From DTU080 sp050945315 (GTDB lineage: Bacteria > Bacillota > Limnochordia > DTU080), in assembly GCA_050945315.1 (NCBI GenBank), contig JBMNSS010000067.1, positions 1-13,595 of the forward strand: a stretch of DNA of 13,595 bases. Reading direction: 5' to 3'. The notes under the pieces are model-generated. The model worked only from the letters and a program-made list of their open reading frames with translations, made no database searches and was not told the DNA's origin. Numbering within the stretch: position 1 is the first letter of the stretch; each line of letters begins with the position of its first letter. The position numbers and the translations under genes are program-made. Below are positions 6,417-13,595 of the stretch, one piece after another.

Positions 6417-7177
6417 CCGCCTAACACCTCCGCCGCCAGCTCTTGATAGGCTTGAGCCCCCCGACATTTGTCATCGTACAAATTGATGGGCTGTCCATAG
6501 CTTGGGGCCTCGCTGAGCCGTACATTGCGGGGTATCACGGTGTCGAATACCCGCACCCGTCCGTCGAAAAAGCCACGCACATCATCCGCCACCTGTTGCG
6601 ATAAATTCGTACGACCGTCGAACATAGTCAACACCACGCCTTCGATCTCAAGACCCGCATTGACATGGGTCCGTACCATGCCAATGGTCTGCATGAGTTG
6701 ACCCAAGCCTTCCAAGGCGTAGTACTCACACTGAATGGGAATCAACACACTGTCTGCCGCTGCCAATCCGTTGAGAGTCAGCAAGCCCAGCGACGGAGGG
6801 CAGTCCACCAGCAGATAATCATAGAGATCGACAATCTCCCGCAGGCGCTCCCGCAGGCGAAACTCACGCGACATGGCACTGACCAACTCAATCTCAGCAC
6901 CTGCAAGAGATATGGTTGCCGGTGCTATGAACAACCCTTCCACCTTGGTCGGCTGAATAATCTCCGACATCGCCACGCGCTCAATCAGTACATCGTACAT
7001 CGAGGCCTCAAGATTTTCCTTCCTAACGCCAAGGCCGCTGGTAGCATTGCCCTGAGGATCGAGATCAATGACCAGCACCCGCTTGCCTGCCACACTCATG
7101 TACGCGCCCAGATTGACGGCGGTGGTACTCTTGCCGACCCCGCCTTTTTGATTGACGATGGCGATAGTCCTGCCCAT
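6413..7177 (-). CDS. parA: ParA/Soj chromosome-partitioning ATPase
   Basis: A 254-residue ParA ATPase. Its ATP-bound dimer binds DNA non-specifically and is discharged by ParB, and in Bacillota it also acts on DnaA. The deviant Walker A box is QKGGVGKSTT (10-19). DLDPQGNAT follows in switch I, and the Walker B segment is LLVDCPPSLG. The Soj-type signature VIPRNVRLSEAPSYGQPI is near the C-terminus. The length matches a chromosomal Soj without an extra N-terminal helix-turn-helix. ATG 7177 is chosen because AGGAG (7189-7185) sits 7 nt upstream; the open frame upstream to 7228 has no such signal. It overlaps parB by 4 nt. About 100 nt without an evident terminator separate it from rsmG. Confidence 0.97.
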   Translation of the reverse strand: MGRTIAIVNQKGGVGKSTTAVNLGAYMSVAGKRVLVIDLDPQGNATSGLGVRKENLEASMYDVLIERVAMSEIIQPTKVEGLFIAPATISLAGAEIELVSAMSREFRLRERLREIVDLYDYLLVDCPPSLGLLTLNGLAAADSVLIPIQCEYYALEGLGQLMQTIGMVRTHVNAGLEIEGVVLTMFDGRTNLSQQVADDVRGFFDGRVRVFDTVIPRNVRLSEAPSYGQPINLYDDKCRGAQAYQELAAEVLGG

Positions 7178-7281
7178 GATCCGACTCCTGACCCCTTTTT
7201 GGCGATACCACCAATGCATTCCAAGCAATCTTCGTGGTCTAAGACTTCCTTTCCTTCCCTGTCGTCATTGTGGCCAACCCG

Positions 7282-8016
7282 TCACCCGAGAGGGCGCTTA
7301 TGCACAATTCCCGCCCGGCGAGGATAAGCAGACGGCGTAGCATGAAGCTTGTGATACCAAATCAGCGTCCTTCCCCCGCTGCCTCCCGGCAATTCAAGCT
7401 TTTTCACCGCCGCTTGATCCACGCCCAGCGTTTTGGCCGCTACGCAGGCCTCGGCCATCTCTTCCTCGACTTCAGGCCCTTTCATGGTAATTACCCCGCC
7501 CCCCACTTTGACCAAGGGAACGCAGTACTCCAACAGCACCGGCAGGCGTGAGACCGCCCGGGCCACCGCTATGTCAAAACTCTCTCTCGCCGCGGCATCC
7601 CGACCGAAATCTTCGGCCCTGACATGCACGCATCGCACTTGCGTCAGCCCCAATTCCGCCACGGCCTCATTGACGAAATCAACTCGTTTTCGCAAAGCCT
7701 CGATCAAGATCCAGCTGATGTCGGGACGCATAATGGCCAGCGGAATCCCGGGAAAGCCGGCCCCTGTCCCCACATCGACGGCACGACAGGATTCAGGCCA
7801 AAAGCCAACGTCAAGACAGGTGAAGGAATCGACAAAATGCTTAACGGCGATCTCTTCTGGCTCCACAAGGCTCGTCAGGTTCATTTCTTCGTTGCGTGTG
7901 ATCAACAGCCGGGCAAAGCGCGCACACTGCTCCAATTGCCGTGCAGATAGGTGTATCGACATCGCCTCGCTCGCTTGAACCAAAGACTCCATGAAGGCCG
8001 TCTGCACGTGAATCAC
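7282..8016 (-). CDS. rsmG: 16S rRNA (guanine-527-N7)-methyltransferase RsmG
   Basis: A 244-residue RsmG (GidB), which transfers a methyl group from S-adenosylmethionine to N7 of G527 in 16S rRNA. Loss of this activity gives low-level streptomycin resistance in several bacteria. The family start region is LEQCARFARLLITRNEEMNLTS, followed by the SAM-binding loop VDVGTGAGFPGIPLAI and the segment VARAVSRLPVLLEYCVPLVKVGG. Length is within the usual range (about 205-245). The GTG start at 8016 overlaps the mnmG stop as GTGA, with a GAGAGATGGA purine tract just upstream. An internal ATG at 7992 is the alternative. The gidA-gidB adjacency is classic near bacterial origins. Confidence 0.96.
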   Translation of the reverse strand: MIHVQTAFMESLVQASEAMSIHLSARQLEQCARFARLLITRNEEMNLTSLVEPEEIAVKHFVDSFTCLDVGFWPESCRAVDVGTGAGFPGIPLAIMRPDISWILIEALRKRVDFVNEAVAELGLTQVRCVHVRAEDFGRDAAARESFDIAVARAVSRLPVLLEYCVPLVKVGGGVITMKGPEVEEEMAEACVAAKTLGVDQAAVKKLELPGGSGGRTLIWYHKLHATPSAYPRRAGIVHKRPLG

Positions 8017-9926
8017 TCCATCTCTCTTCGTCTCTGCCTTCGTCGGCCTTCCAAATGGATCAACAACACCGCAATGTCGGCGGGTGAGACACCGGAGATG
8101 CGCGCCGCCTGCCCGAGGGTTTGAGGACGTACCCTGTCCAGCTTTTCACGCGCCTCCAAGGAGAGTCCGCCGATTTGTCCGTAGACAATATCTGCCGGAA
8201 GGTTTCTTTCTTCCATGCGTTTTTGCGCAGCCACCTGTCGCTCCTGTCGCTCAATATAGCCCGCATAGCGCAGGTCGTTTTCCACCACGCGCACAACCTC
8301 TTCGTCCATAGCTTGACGCTGCGGGTCCAATGCCGCCAGTTTATCATAGCTGAGTTCAGGACGCCGGAGTAGCTCCTTGAGGCTTGTCGTTTGGGTCAAG
8401 GGTGCCGAACCCAAGTCCCGCAAAAAGGCCGCTGTCTGTTCATCGGCCGGCACCTTAACCGCCTCCAATCGCGCCTTTTCCGCCTCGATCTGCCTTTGTT
8501 TACTTTCAAATCCGGCAAACCGTTCAGCGCCTATCAAACCGAGGGATTGACCCAGAGGCGTCAGTCGACGATCTGCGGTATCCTCTCTCAACAACAGTCT
8601 GTACTCCGCGCGAGAAGTCATCATGCGATAGGGTTCGCCTGTCCCCTTAGAAACCAGATCATCGATCAACACTCCGATATACGCTTGCGAACGATCAAGG
8701 ACCACGGGCGCCTGCCCCCGGATACAACGCACGGCATTGATGCCTGCCATAAGCCCCTGAGCCGCGGCCTCTTCATATCCCGTGGTACCGTTGATCTGTC
8801 CCGCCGCAAAAAGCCCTTTTAGCTTCTTCAACTGCAAAGACCTCTCCAGCTCGAGGGGATCAAGACAGTCATACTCGATGGCATATCCGAAACGGGTGAA
8901 TTCGGCCTTCTCCAGTCCGGCAACGGTGCGTACGAATTGGATCTGAATCTCCTCGGGAAGACTGGTCGACAACCCGGCCAGGTACATCTCATGCGTGTGC
9001 ACTCCCTCCGGTTCAATGAAGACCAGATGCCTGTCCTTGTCGGGAAACATGACCAGTTTGGCTTCAATGGAGGGACAATAGCGAGGTCCGGGCCCCTGAA
9101 TGGCACCGCCGTACATGGCGGAGTCATGTAAATGCTTTTTGACGATGGCGTGAGTGCGAGCATTGGTGTATGTTATCCAGCACGGAAGCGGTGGGCGTTC
9201 ATATCGTCCTGTCTCAAAAGAAAACCCGTATCCCGGGTACTCGCCCTCCAATAGAGTCAGACGCGACGTATCCAATGAACGGGCGTGAACGCGCGGTGAG
9301 GTCCCCGTCTTGAAGCGCATCATGCGCAAACCGAGCCGGCGCAGCGTCTTTCCCAGCTCGCTTGCCTCTCGCTGTCCACGAGGTCCTGCCGGAAAACTCT
9401 GATGCCCCACATGAACACGACTGGCAAGATAGGGCCCCATGCACAAGATGACCGCTTCGGCCCCGTAGCGTCGTCCCAACTGAGTGGCCACTCCCCGCAC
9501 GCGACCGTCCTCAACCAACAAGTCCGCCACACTGGCTTCCACGAGACGCAGGCGGGACTGATTGGAAAGCGTCTGAAGCATTCGCATATGATACAGACTG
9601 CGATCTACCTGCGCCCGCAAGCTCTGTACTGCCGGCCCTTTGCTCGTATTCAATAACCGTACCTGAAGAGCCGTAGCATCAATGCAGCGAGCCATCTCTC
9701 CGCCCAGGGCATCGATCTCTCTGACCAGATGACCTTTACCGGGTCCGCCTACTGAAGGGTTGCATGGCATCTGCGCCACGTTCTCAAGACTGATACTGAA
9801 TACAACGACCTCCATCCCTAAGCGTGCGGCGGCCAATGCCGCCTCGCAGCCCGCGTGACCCGCTCCGACGACAATCACATCACACTTCTCATCAAAGGTC
9901 ATCGCCCCTGCTTCACCACCATTCAC
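8013..9926 (-). CDS. mnmG: tRNA uridine-5-carboxymethylaminomethyl modification enzyme MnmG
   Basis: MnmG (GidA) is the FAD enzyme that works with MnmE to place a (carboxymethyl)aminomethyl group on C5 of wobble uridine U34. Visible motifs are the dinucleotide fold VIVVGAGHAGCEAA, then MPCNPSVGGPGKGHLVREID, GPRYCPSIEAKLVMFPDK, GQINGTTGYEEAAAQG, and the C-terminal MTSRAEYRLLLREDTADRRL. The last part is the tRNA- and MnmE-contacting domain. Length is 637 residues from GTG 9926, or 629 from ATG 9902. GTG 9926 has GTGAG 9 nt upstream and leaves a 10-nt gap after mnmE. ATG 9902 matches family starts (MTFDEKCDVIVVGAG), so either is possible. It overlaps rsmG by 4 nt. Confidence 0.97.
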   Translation of the reverse strand: MNGGEAGAMTFDEKCDVIVVGAGHAGCEAALAAARLGMEVVVFSISLENVAQMPCNPSVGGPGKGHLVREIDALGGEMARCIDATALQVRLLNTSKGPAVQSLRAQVDRSLYHMRMLQTLSNQSRLRLVEASVADLLVEDGRVRGVATQLGRRYGAEAVILCMGPYLASRVHVGHQSFPAGPRGQREASELGKTLRRLGLRMMRFKTGTSPRVHARSLDTSRLTLLEGEYPGYGFSFETGRYERPPLPCWITYTNARTHAIVKKHLHDSAMYGGAIQGPGPRYCPSIEAKLVMFPDKDRHLVFIEPEGVHTHEMYLAGLSTSLPEEIQIQFVRTVAGLEKAEFTRFGYAIEYDCLDPLELERSLQLKKLKGLFAAGQINGTTGYEEAAAQGLMAGINAVRCIRGQAPVVLDRSQAYIGVLIDDLVSKGTGEPYRMMTSRAEYRLLLREDTADRRLTPLGQSLGLIGAERFAGFESKQRQIEAEKARLEAVKVPADEQTAAFLRDLGSAPLTQTTSLKELLRRPELSYDKLAALDPQRQAMDEEVVRVVENDLRYAGYIERQERQVAAQKRMEERNLPADIVYGQIGGLSLEAREKLDRVRPQTLGQAARISGVSPADIAVLLIHLEGRRRQRRREME

Positions 9927-9936
9927 AGAGTCACAC

Positions 9937-11292
9937 TCACTTCCCCACGCAAAACCGACTGAAAATCTCGTTGATCACCTCATCAGGCGTGGTCTCGCCC
10001 GTGAGCTCTCCCAGATGCCACAAAGCCTGCTCTATATCGACAGCCAGGCAGTCTGCCGTGATGCCCTCCTCGGCCCCCGAGACAACGCTCCTCAAAGCCT
10101 GAGCCGTGGCCCGTAGGGCACCAACTTGCCGCGGACGCGTGAGCAGCGATTCCTTAGGCTCGCCGACCTGTGCCGCCTCTACCATGGCTCTTTCCAGAGC
10201 ATCCAGACCGCTGCCGGTAACGGCACTGACTGATACCACGCGCCAACCGCCGAACGCCTCCAAGTCAATGCGTTGCGGCAAATCGTTCTTGTTCAACACC
10301 ACAATGCTCTTGTGTCTCTCCAAAAGACGGAGCACTTCCCGATCTTGGTCACCCAGCGCTTCGGAGCCGTCAAAGACACCCAACAGAAGATCCGCCTCGG
10401 CGACCCTTTGCACGGTGCGCCGAATCCCTTCTCTTTCCACGGGATCCGGACTATCGCTGATTCCGGCGGTGTCACTCAGGCGAAAAGCCACACCGGCAAT
10501 CTCGCAGCTCTCTTCGATGACGTCTCTGGTGGTTCCCGCCACCGGGGTCACAATGGCTCGAGGGGTGCGTAACAAAGCGTTCATCAGACTGGACTTGCCG
10601 ACGTTGGCTCGTCCTACGAGAGCAGTATCGATACCTTCCCGCACTCGCATTCCCAGTTGAGCCTCACCCAGCAGTCGATCGATCTCTTGAAGAATGCCCC
10701 TCAAGCTCTGGCTCCACTCCTGTGATGTGAGCTCGGCTACCTCATCGGGATAGTCGATAGAGGCGTGTACATGGGCCAAGAAACCGATCAGGGTCTGTCG
10801 CATCGACTCAATGCTCTCAGACAGAGCACCTTCCACCTGCCGGGCGGCCAACTTCCGTGCCCTTTCGGAACGCGCATACAAAAGGTCGGATACGCCCTCC
10901 ACCTGCACCAGATCCAACTTGCCGTTTACGAACGCCCGTTTGGTAAACTCCCCGGGATCCGCCGACCGAGCCCCTGAGCCAATCACTGCGGTCAATACCG
11001 CCCGCAGGACTACGGGGCTGCCGTGGCAGTGGAATTCAACGATGTCTTCTCCCGTGTAGCTGCGGGGAGCACGCATCACGACCACCAGCGCCTGATCAAG
11101 AATGCCTCCCTCCGGATCTACGATGGTCCCATAGAGCATACGATGTGACTCTGCCTCTTTCAGACTCAACCCGCTCCGGCTGCGAAAGAGGCGGTCCGCA
11201 ATGTCGACAGCCTCGGGACCACTCAGGCGCACTACCCCTACCGCTGCCACTCCGACACCAGTGGCAATCGCTGCGATGGTATCCGCCAACAT
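9937..11292 (-). CDS. mnmE: tRNA modification GTPase MnmE
   Basis: A 451-residue MnmE (TrmE), the GTPase partner of MnmG in U34 modification. It has an N-terminal folate-binding domain (LADTIAAIATGVGVAAVGVVRLSG), a helical domain, and an inserted G domain. The G-domain motifs are GRANVGKS (227-234), AGTTRD (252-257), DTAG (274-277) and NKND (334-337). The C-terminal FCVGK carries the catalytically important Cys of the CxGK motif. Start ATG 11292 agrees with the family N-terminus; a GTG at 11301 is in frame three codons upstream. The gene begins only 22 nt after the hairpin at 11315-11341. mnmG follows 10 nt after its stop. Confidence 0.97.
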   Translation of the reverse strand: MLADTIAAIATGVGVAAVGVVRLSGPEAVDIADRLFRSRSGLSLKEAESHRMLYGTIVDPEGGILDQALVVVMRAPRSYTGEDIVEFHCHGSPVVLRAVLTAVIGSGARSADPGEFTKRAFVNGKLDLVQVEGVSDLLYARSERARKLAARQVEGALSESIESMRQTLIGFLAHVHASIDYPDEVAELTSQEWSQSLRGILQEIDRLLGEAQLGMRVREGIDTALVGRANVGKSSLMNALLRTPRAIVTPVAGTTRDVIEESCEIAGVAFRLSDTAGISDSPDPVEREGIRRTVQRVAEADLLLGVFDGSEALGDQDREVLRLLERHKSIVVLNKNDLPQRIDLEAFGGWRVVSVSAVTGSGLDALERAMVEAAQVGEPKESLLTRPRQVGALRATAQALRSVVSGAEEGITADCLAVDIEQALWHLGELTGETTPDEVINEIFSRFCVGK

Positions 11293-11314
11293 CCGCCTCA
11301 CGTCCCTCTATGTT

Positions 11315-11341
11315 AAAAGACCCCGGATCGCGGGGTCTTTT
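11315..11341 (-). terminator. Rho-independent terminator after jag (possibly bidirectional)
   Basis: AAAAGACCCCG (11315-11325) and CGGGGTCTTTT (11331-11341) form a perfect 11-bp stem with loop GATCG. The stem is flanked by A and T runs, so it can terminate in either direction. On the minus strand it lies 22 nt beyond the jag stop and ends in TCTTTT. It marks the end of the rpmH-jag transcript. No strong promoter for mnmE is evident between it and the mnmE start, so partial read-through or a promoter inside jag is likely. Confidence 0.85.
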
Positions 11342-11364
11342 TGTCATTCCTCATCTCTCGTACA

Positions 11365-12066
11365 CTACGAACGCCGCTTAGGCACAATGACTACCCGGCG
11401 GTGGTATGGGTCGTCACCTTCACTGTGTGTTTCAACTTCATCATCATCGGCGAGTGCCATGTGGATAATTCGCCTCTCCATAGCGTTCATGGGCTCGAGC
11501 ACTCTGCGGCGACGCTGTTTTTTCGCTCGCTCAGCCATTCGCAGGGCCAATTCCTGCAAGGTCTTCTCGCGACGTTCGCGGTACCCGGCCGCATCTAAAA
11601 CGAAACGCAACCACTCGCCTTCAACCCGTCCGTTGGCGACTGTACTGACCAGGCTTTGCAGGGCATCCAGCATCTGCCCCCGACGACCTATGATCAAGCC
11701 CAGATTATCACCGCTGAACTCAATGAGCACGGTGTCTTCAGAAATCAAGGAGAATTCCATTGAGGCCGGACAGGCGATCAGATCCAGTAACCCTTTCAAA
11801 AAGCCCAGGCCCGCATCGATCTTTTGTTGGCGCACGTCCGTCACGTCTACCGCATCCACGTCCGTTACATCGGTGTCCGTTGCGTCTCTGACATCTACTA
11901 CGGTCACCCGGACACGGGGTTGCTTGCCGCCAATGAGTCCCAAAAAACCCCTGCTGCCTTCCTCAAGTATTTCAACTTCCACTTGATCGCGATTTACACC
12001 GAGTTCTTCTATGGCCGCCTCAACCGCCTCGTCGACGGTTCGACCGCCTTTTTCCACCCACTTCAT
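11365..12066 (-). CDS. jag: Jag/KhpB RNA-binding protein (Jag_N, KH, R3H)
   Basis: A 233-residue Jag (KhpB, SpoIIIJ-associated) protein, a cytosolic RNA binder linked in Gram-positives to cell elongation and division. Jag_N spans about 1-52 (WVEKGGRTVDEAVEAAIEELG ending near GSRGFLGLIGG). The type II KH domain has its GxxG loop GRRG at 127-130. The R3H domain (about 165-233) has R198 and H202 in ERRIIHMAL. An unusual linker at about 55-78 is almost only Val, Asp and Thr (TDTDVTDVDAVDVTDV). Start ATG 12066 overlaps the yidC stop as ATGA, implying coupling; an upstream frame to 12114 lies inside yidC. The terminator 22 nt downstream ends the unit. Confidence 0.95.
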   Translation of the reverse strand: MKWVEKGGRTVDEAVEAAIEELGVNRDQVEVEILEEGSRGFLGLIGGKQPRVRVTVVDVRDATDTDVTDVDAVDVTDVRQQKIDAGLGFLKGLLDLIACPASMEFSLISEDTVLIEFSGDNLGLIIGRRGQMLDALQSLVSTVANGRVEGEWLRFVLDAAGYRERREKTLQELALRMAERAKKQRRRRVLEPMNAMERRIIHMALADDDEVETHSEGDDPYHRRVVIVPKRRS

Positions 12067-12725
12067 TTGGCGTCGCTTCCTCCTTGTTTCAGGCCGGGGT
12101 GCCGCGAAATCCACGCCTGTTGAGCGATTGTCAACACATTACTGACTATCCAATAAAGCACCAAGCCCGCTGGGAACGACAAGCTTATCCAGGTGATGAA
12201 TATGGGCATAAACACCATCATGCTTTTTTGAGACGGGTCCGTGGCCGCTGTCGACATCTGCAGATAAGTAGTCAGACCCGACAGAATCGGCAATATATAC
12301 AGAGGATCCTTCACCGCCAGATCCCAAAACAAGAAGGCCGACTCAAACGGACGCGTAAAAGCCTCTGGAGCAATGCCGCTGGGAAAATCACGTAACACAC
12401 CAAACAAAGCCCATAAAAACGGTAGCTGAATCAAAAGCGGAAGACACCCGGAAAGAGGATTGACTCCGTGCTCCTTATAAAGCTCCATCATCCGGCGCTG
12501 GTATTCGTCCGGTTTGTCCTTGTATTTTTCTTCAAGCGCCTTCATTTTGGGCTGCAGTTCCTTCATCGCCGCCACGGAACGTGTTTGGCTGAGGGTGAGT
12601 GGAAGCAACACCAAGCGGATCAGCACCGTGAGAGTGATTATGGCAATGCCGTGATTGCCGGTTAGGTTGTAGAGCATGACCAGCGTCTGCCTCAAGACAC
12701 TACCTATTGAGCCCATTACCGCCAA
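12063..12725 (-). CDS. yidC: membrane protein insertase YidC/Oxa1 (short Gram-positive type)
   Basis: A 220-residue YidC/Oxa1/Alb3 insertase, which inserts membrane proteins with or without SecYEG. The TTG start at 12725 is favoured because AGGAGG (12739-12734) lies exactly 8 nt upstream; ATG 12716 would be 17 nt away. Predicted helices are at about 22-43 (with the conserved groove Arg at residue 37 in LIRLVLLPL), 96-114, 138-158, 170-186 and 187-206. The charged cytosolic hairpin (about 50-95) contains ELQPKMKALEEKYKDK. The large periplasmic domain of Gram-negative YidC is absent. No extra N-terminal signal/lipobox segment as in SpoIIIJ is seen, so it is at the short end of the family. The C-terminal tail is short (KQGGSDAK). 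Confidence 0.96.
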   Translation of the reverse strand: MAVMGSIGSVLRQTLVMLYNLTGNHGIAIITLTVLIRLVLLPLTLSQTRSVAAMKELQPKMKALEEKYKDKPDEYQRRMMELYKEHGVNPLSGCLPLLIQLPFLWALFGVLRDFPSGIAPEAFTRPFESAFLFWDLAVKDPLYILPILSGLTTYLQMSTAATDPSQKSMMVFMPIFITWISLSFPAGLVLYWIVSNVLTIAQQAWISRHPGLKQGGSDAK

Positions 12726-12737
12726 ACAACCCGCCTC

Positions 12738-12971
12738 CTATTCCTGAGTTCCGCTATGAGAACTGACAGGGTCATACCCACCGGGGTGCCACGGGTGGCA
12801 GCGCAATATTCTCCGCAGAGCCATGCAGAATCCCTGGCGAGCACCATGCTTTCGTATAGCCTCCGCGGCATACGCGGAGCATGTAGGGTAGTATCTGCAT
12901 GATCGCGGCAAAAAAGGTGAAACTGCCTTCTGATACCAAGCGATCAACATAAGCAATAAGCGATTTACCAT
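12738..12971 (-). CDS. yidD: membrane protein insertion efficiency factor YidD
   Basis: A 77-residue YidD, the small membrane-associated protein between rnpA and yidC that aids insertion of membrane proteins. An N-terminal amphipathic stretch (VNRLLLMLIAWYQKAVSPFLP) precedes the family signature SCRYYPTCSAYAAEAI. The Cys-His-Pro motif CHPWHPGGYDPV lies near the end. The conserved cysteines are present. ATG 12971 has GAGGGG (12984-12979) 7 nt upstream. The stop codon overlaps the Shine-Dalgarno region of yidC. Confidence 0.96.
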   Translation of the reverse strand: MVNRLLLMLIAWYQKAVSPFLPRSCRYYPTCSAYAAEAIRKHGARQGFCMALRRILRCHPWHPGGYDPVSSHSGTQE

Positions 12972-12995
12972 GGCGCTACCCCTCGCGCACCGCTG

Positions 12996-13352
12996 TCACC
13001 GGTGGCGGCGATCATCCGTACCGTTCGTTATCAATACATCGACTCGAATCAAAGCTTTCTCCACGTCCACTGCAAGCTCTTTGTAGTCAGCGTCACTGAC
13101 TCCCGTGCGCGCGGTGATCACCACATCGTAGCCACTGATTAGTCTGCCACTGAGACTACGCGCTATTTCACGCAAACGACGCTTGACGCGATTGCGTTTC
13201 ACGGCCTTACCGATTCTCTTGCTGACCGAAAAACCAACGCGGGTCTCGTCACCGCCGGTTGGTCGGGCGTGTACCACCGTATACCGACTTCTCGCCACTC
13301 GACCATGCCTATAGCATTTCGCAAAGTCCTGTGGCCTTCGCAGTCGTTGCAT
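12996..13352 (-). CDS. rnpA: ribonuclease P protein component RnpA
   Basis: A 118-residue C5 protein of RNase P, which helps the catalytic RNA bind precursor tRNA 5' leaders. The family start MQRLRRPQDFAKCYRHGR is followed by VGFSVSKRIGKAVKRNRVKRRLRE. This contains the RNR-type basic helix (KRNRVKRRLRE) diagnostic of RnpA. Length fits the family (about 110-125). ATG 13352 is used because the frame from 13424 only adds 24 unconserved residues; a GGGG tract lies 5 nt upstream. Gaps are 24 nt to yidD and 88 nt to rpmH. Confidence 0.96.
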   Translation of the reverse strand: MQRLRRPQDFAKCYRHGRVARSRYTVVHARPTGGDETRVGFSVSKRIGKAVKRNRVKRRLREIARSLSGRLISGYDVVITARTGVSDADYKELAVDVEKALIRVDVLITNGTDDRRHR

Positions 13353-13440
13353 AGACACCCCATGTCCCCCAAAACCGGGCAAGGCCCGCACCACTTGGCG
13401 CTGGCCCCGACACACAACGTCCATCCGAGTTCACAAGCAA

Positions 13441-13581
13441 TTACAGAGTCACGCTGACGCGCTTGCGTCCCTTGGCCCGCCGGCGTGCCAGTACGGCACG
13501 ACCCCCGGGTGTACTCATTCTCTGGCGAAACCCGTGTCGGCGCAATCTTCTTCGTCTGCTAGGTTGATACGTGCGCTTCAC
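13441..13581 (-). CDS. rpmH: 50S ribosomal protein L34
   Basis: A 46-residue, strongly basic protein with the full L34 signature: KRTYQPSRRRR, HGFRQRMSTPGGRAVLARRR, KGRKRVSVTL. It starts at GTG 13581, with AGGGGG (13595-13590) 8 nt upstream and no in-frame ATG nearby. It is the first gene of the rpmH-rnpA-yidD-yidC-jag unit. Its promoter, and usually oriC and divergent dnaA, would lie just beyond the right edge. Confidence 0.97.
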   Translation of the reverse strand: MKRTYQPSRRRRLRRHGFRQRMSTPGGRAVLARRRAKGRKRVSVTL

Positions 13582-13595
13582 TCGATCGACCCCCT

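Noticed and set aside
5547..6446. 299-codon open frame on the plus strand opposite parB
   Set aside because: It lies entirely antisense to a clear ParB, its translation matches no family, and long antisense frames are expected opposite GC-biased genes.
11460..11468. Perfect DnaA-box-like TGTGGATAA
   Set aside because: It is a single copy inside jag, encoding the conserved I-I-H-M of the R3H motif, with no second box or AT-rich element nearby. It is not evidence for oriC here.
11201..11986. 261-codon plus-strand frame across jag, the terminator and the mnmE start
   Set aside because: It crosses a strong terminator, is Ser/Arg/Thr-rich low-complexity, and is antisense to two confident genes.
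13353..13424. N-terminal extension of RnpA from an ATG at 13424
   Set aside because: The added 24 residues do not resemble RnpA, whereas the sequence from ATG 13352 matches typical family starts.

Overview
The window is the left flank of a bacterial replication-origin region. All confident genes lie on the minus strand, in the conserved order rpmH - rnpA - yidD - yidC - jag(khpB) - mnmE - mnmG - rsmG - parA - parB. This order is typical of Bacillota and related Gram-positive lineages, where dnaA and oriC sit just beyond rpmH, so oriC should lie past the right edge. A Bacillota-type organism is also suggested by the short YidC without a large periplasmic domain, the Jag protein, the frequent GTG/TTG starts with strong Shine-Dalgarno sequences, and the parS-type palindromes. 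By eye the GC content is in the mid-50s percent. I cannot name the species; a deep-branching thermophilic or anaerobic Bacillota lineage is only a guess.

Right to left: the ribosomal protein L34 / RNase P protein / YidD / YidC / Jag block (13581-11365) closes with a perfect 11-bp hairpin. A second block follows: MnmE and MnmG (tRNA wobble-uridine modification), RsmG (16S rRNA m7G), ParA and ParB (chromosome segregation). It is tightly packed, with 4-nt overlaps at yidC/jag, mnmG/rsmG and parA/parB. About 480 nt further on is a MinD/FlhG-type ATPase carrying an extra N-terminal PilZN/YcgR-like beta domain and a MinD-like C-terminal amphipathic tail. This is the most unusual gene of the window. 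Its long upstream region contains several inverted repeats.

Left of position 3900 gene density collapses. The region holds three perfect ParB-binding parS palindromes (TGTTCCACGTGGAACA), two one- or two-base variants and one more degenerate copy, spread over about 3.5 kb. Embedded among them are one convincing gene for a uroporphyrinogen-decarboxylase-superfamily protein and one weak hypothetical frame. At the left edge, 8 nt from the outermost parS, the 5' end of a group II intron begins on the minus strand and runs out of the window.

ParA, ParB and the parS cluster form the origin-segregation system, and the FlhG/MinD-like protein is a second deviant-Walker ATPase beside it. The rest is housekeeping for translation (L34, RnpA, MnmE/MnmG, RsmG) and membrane-protein insertion (YidD, YidC, Jag).
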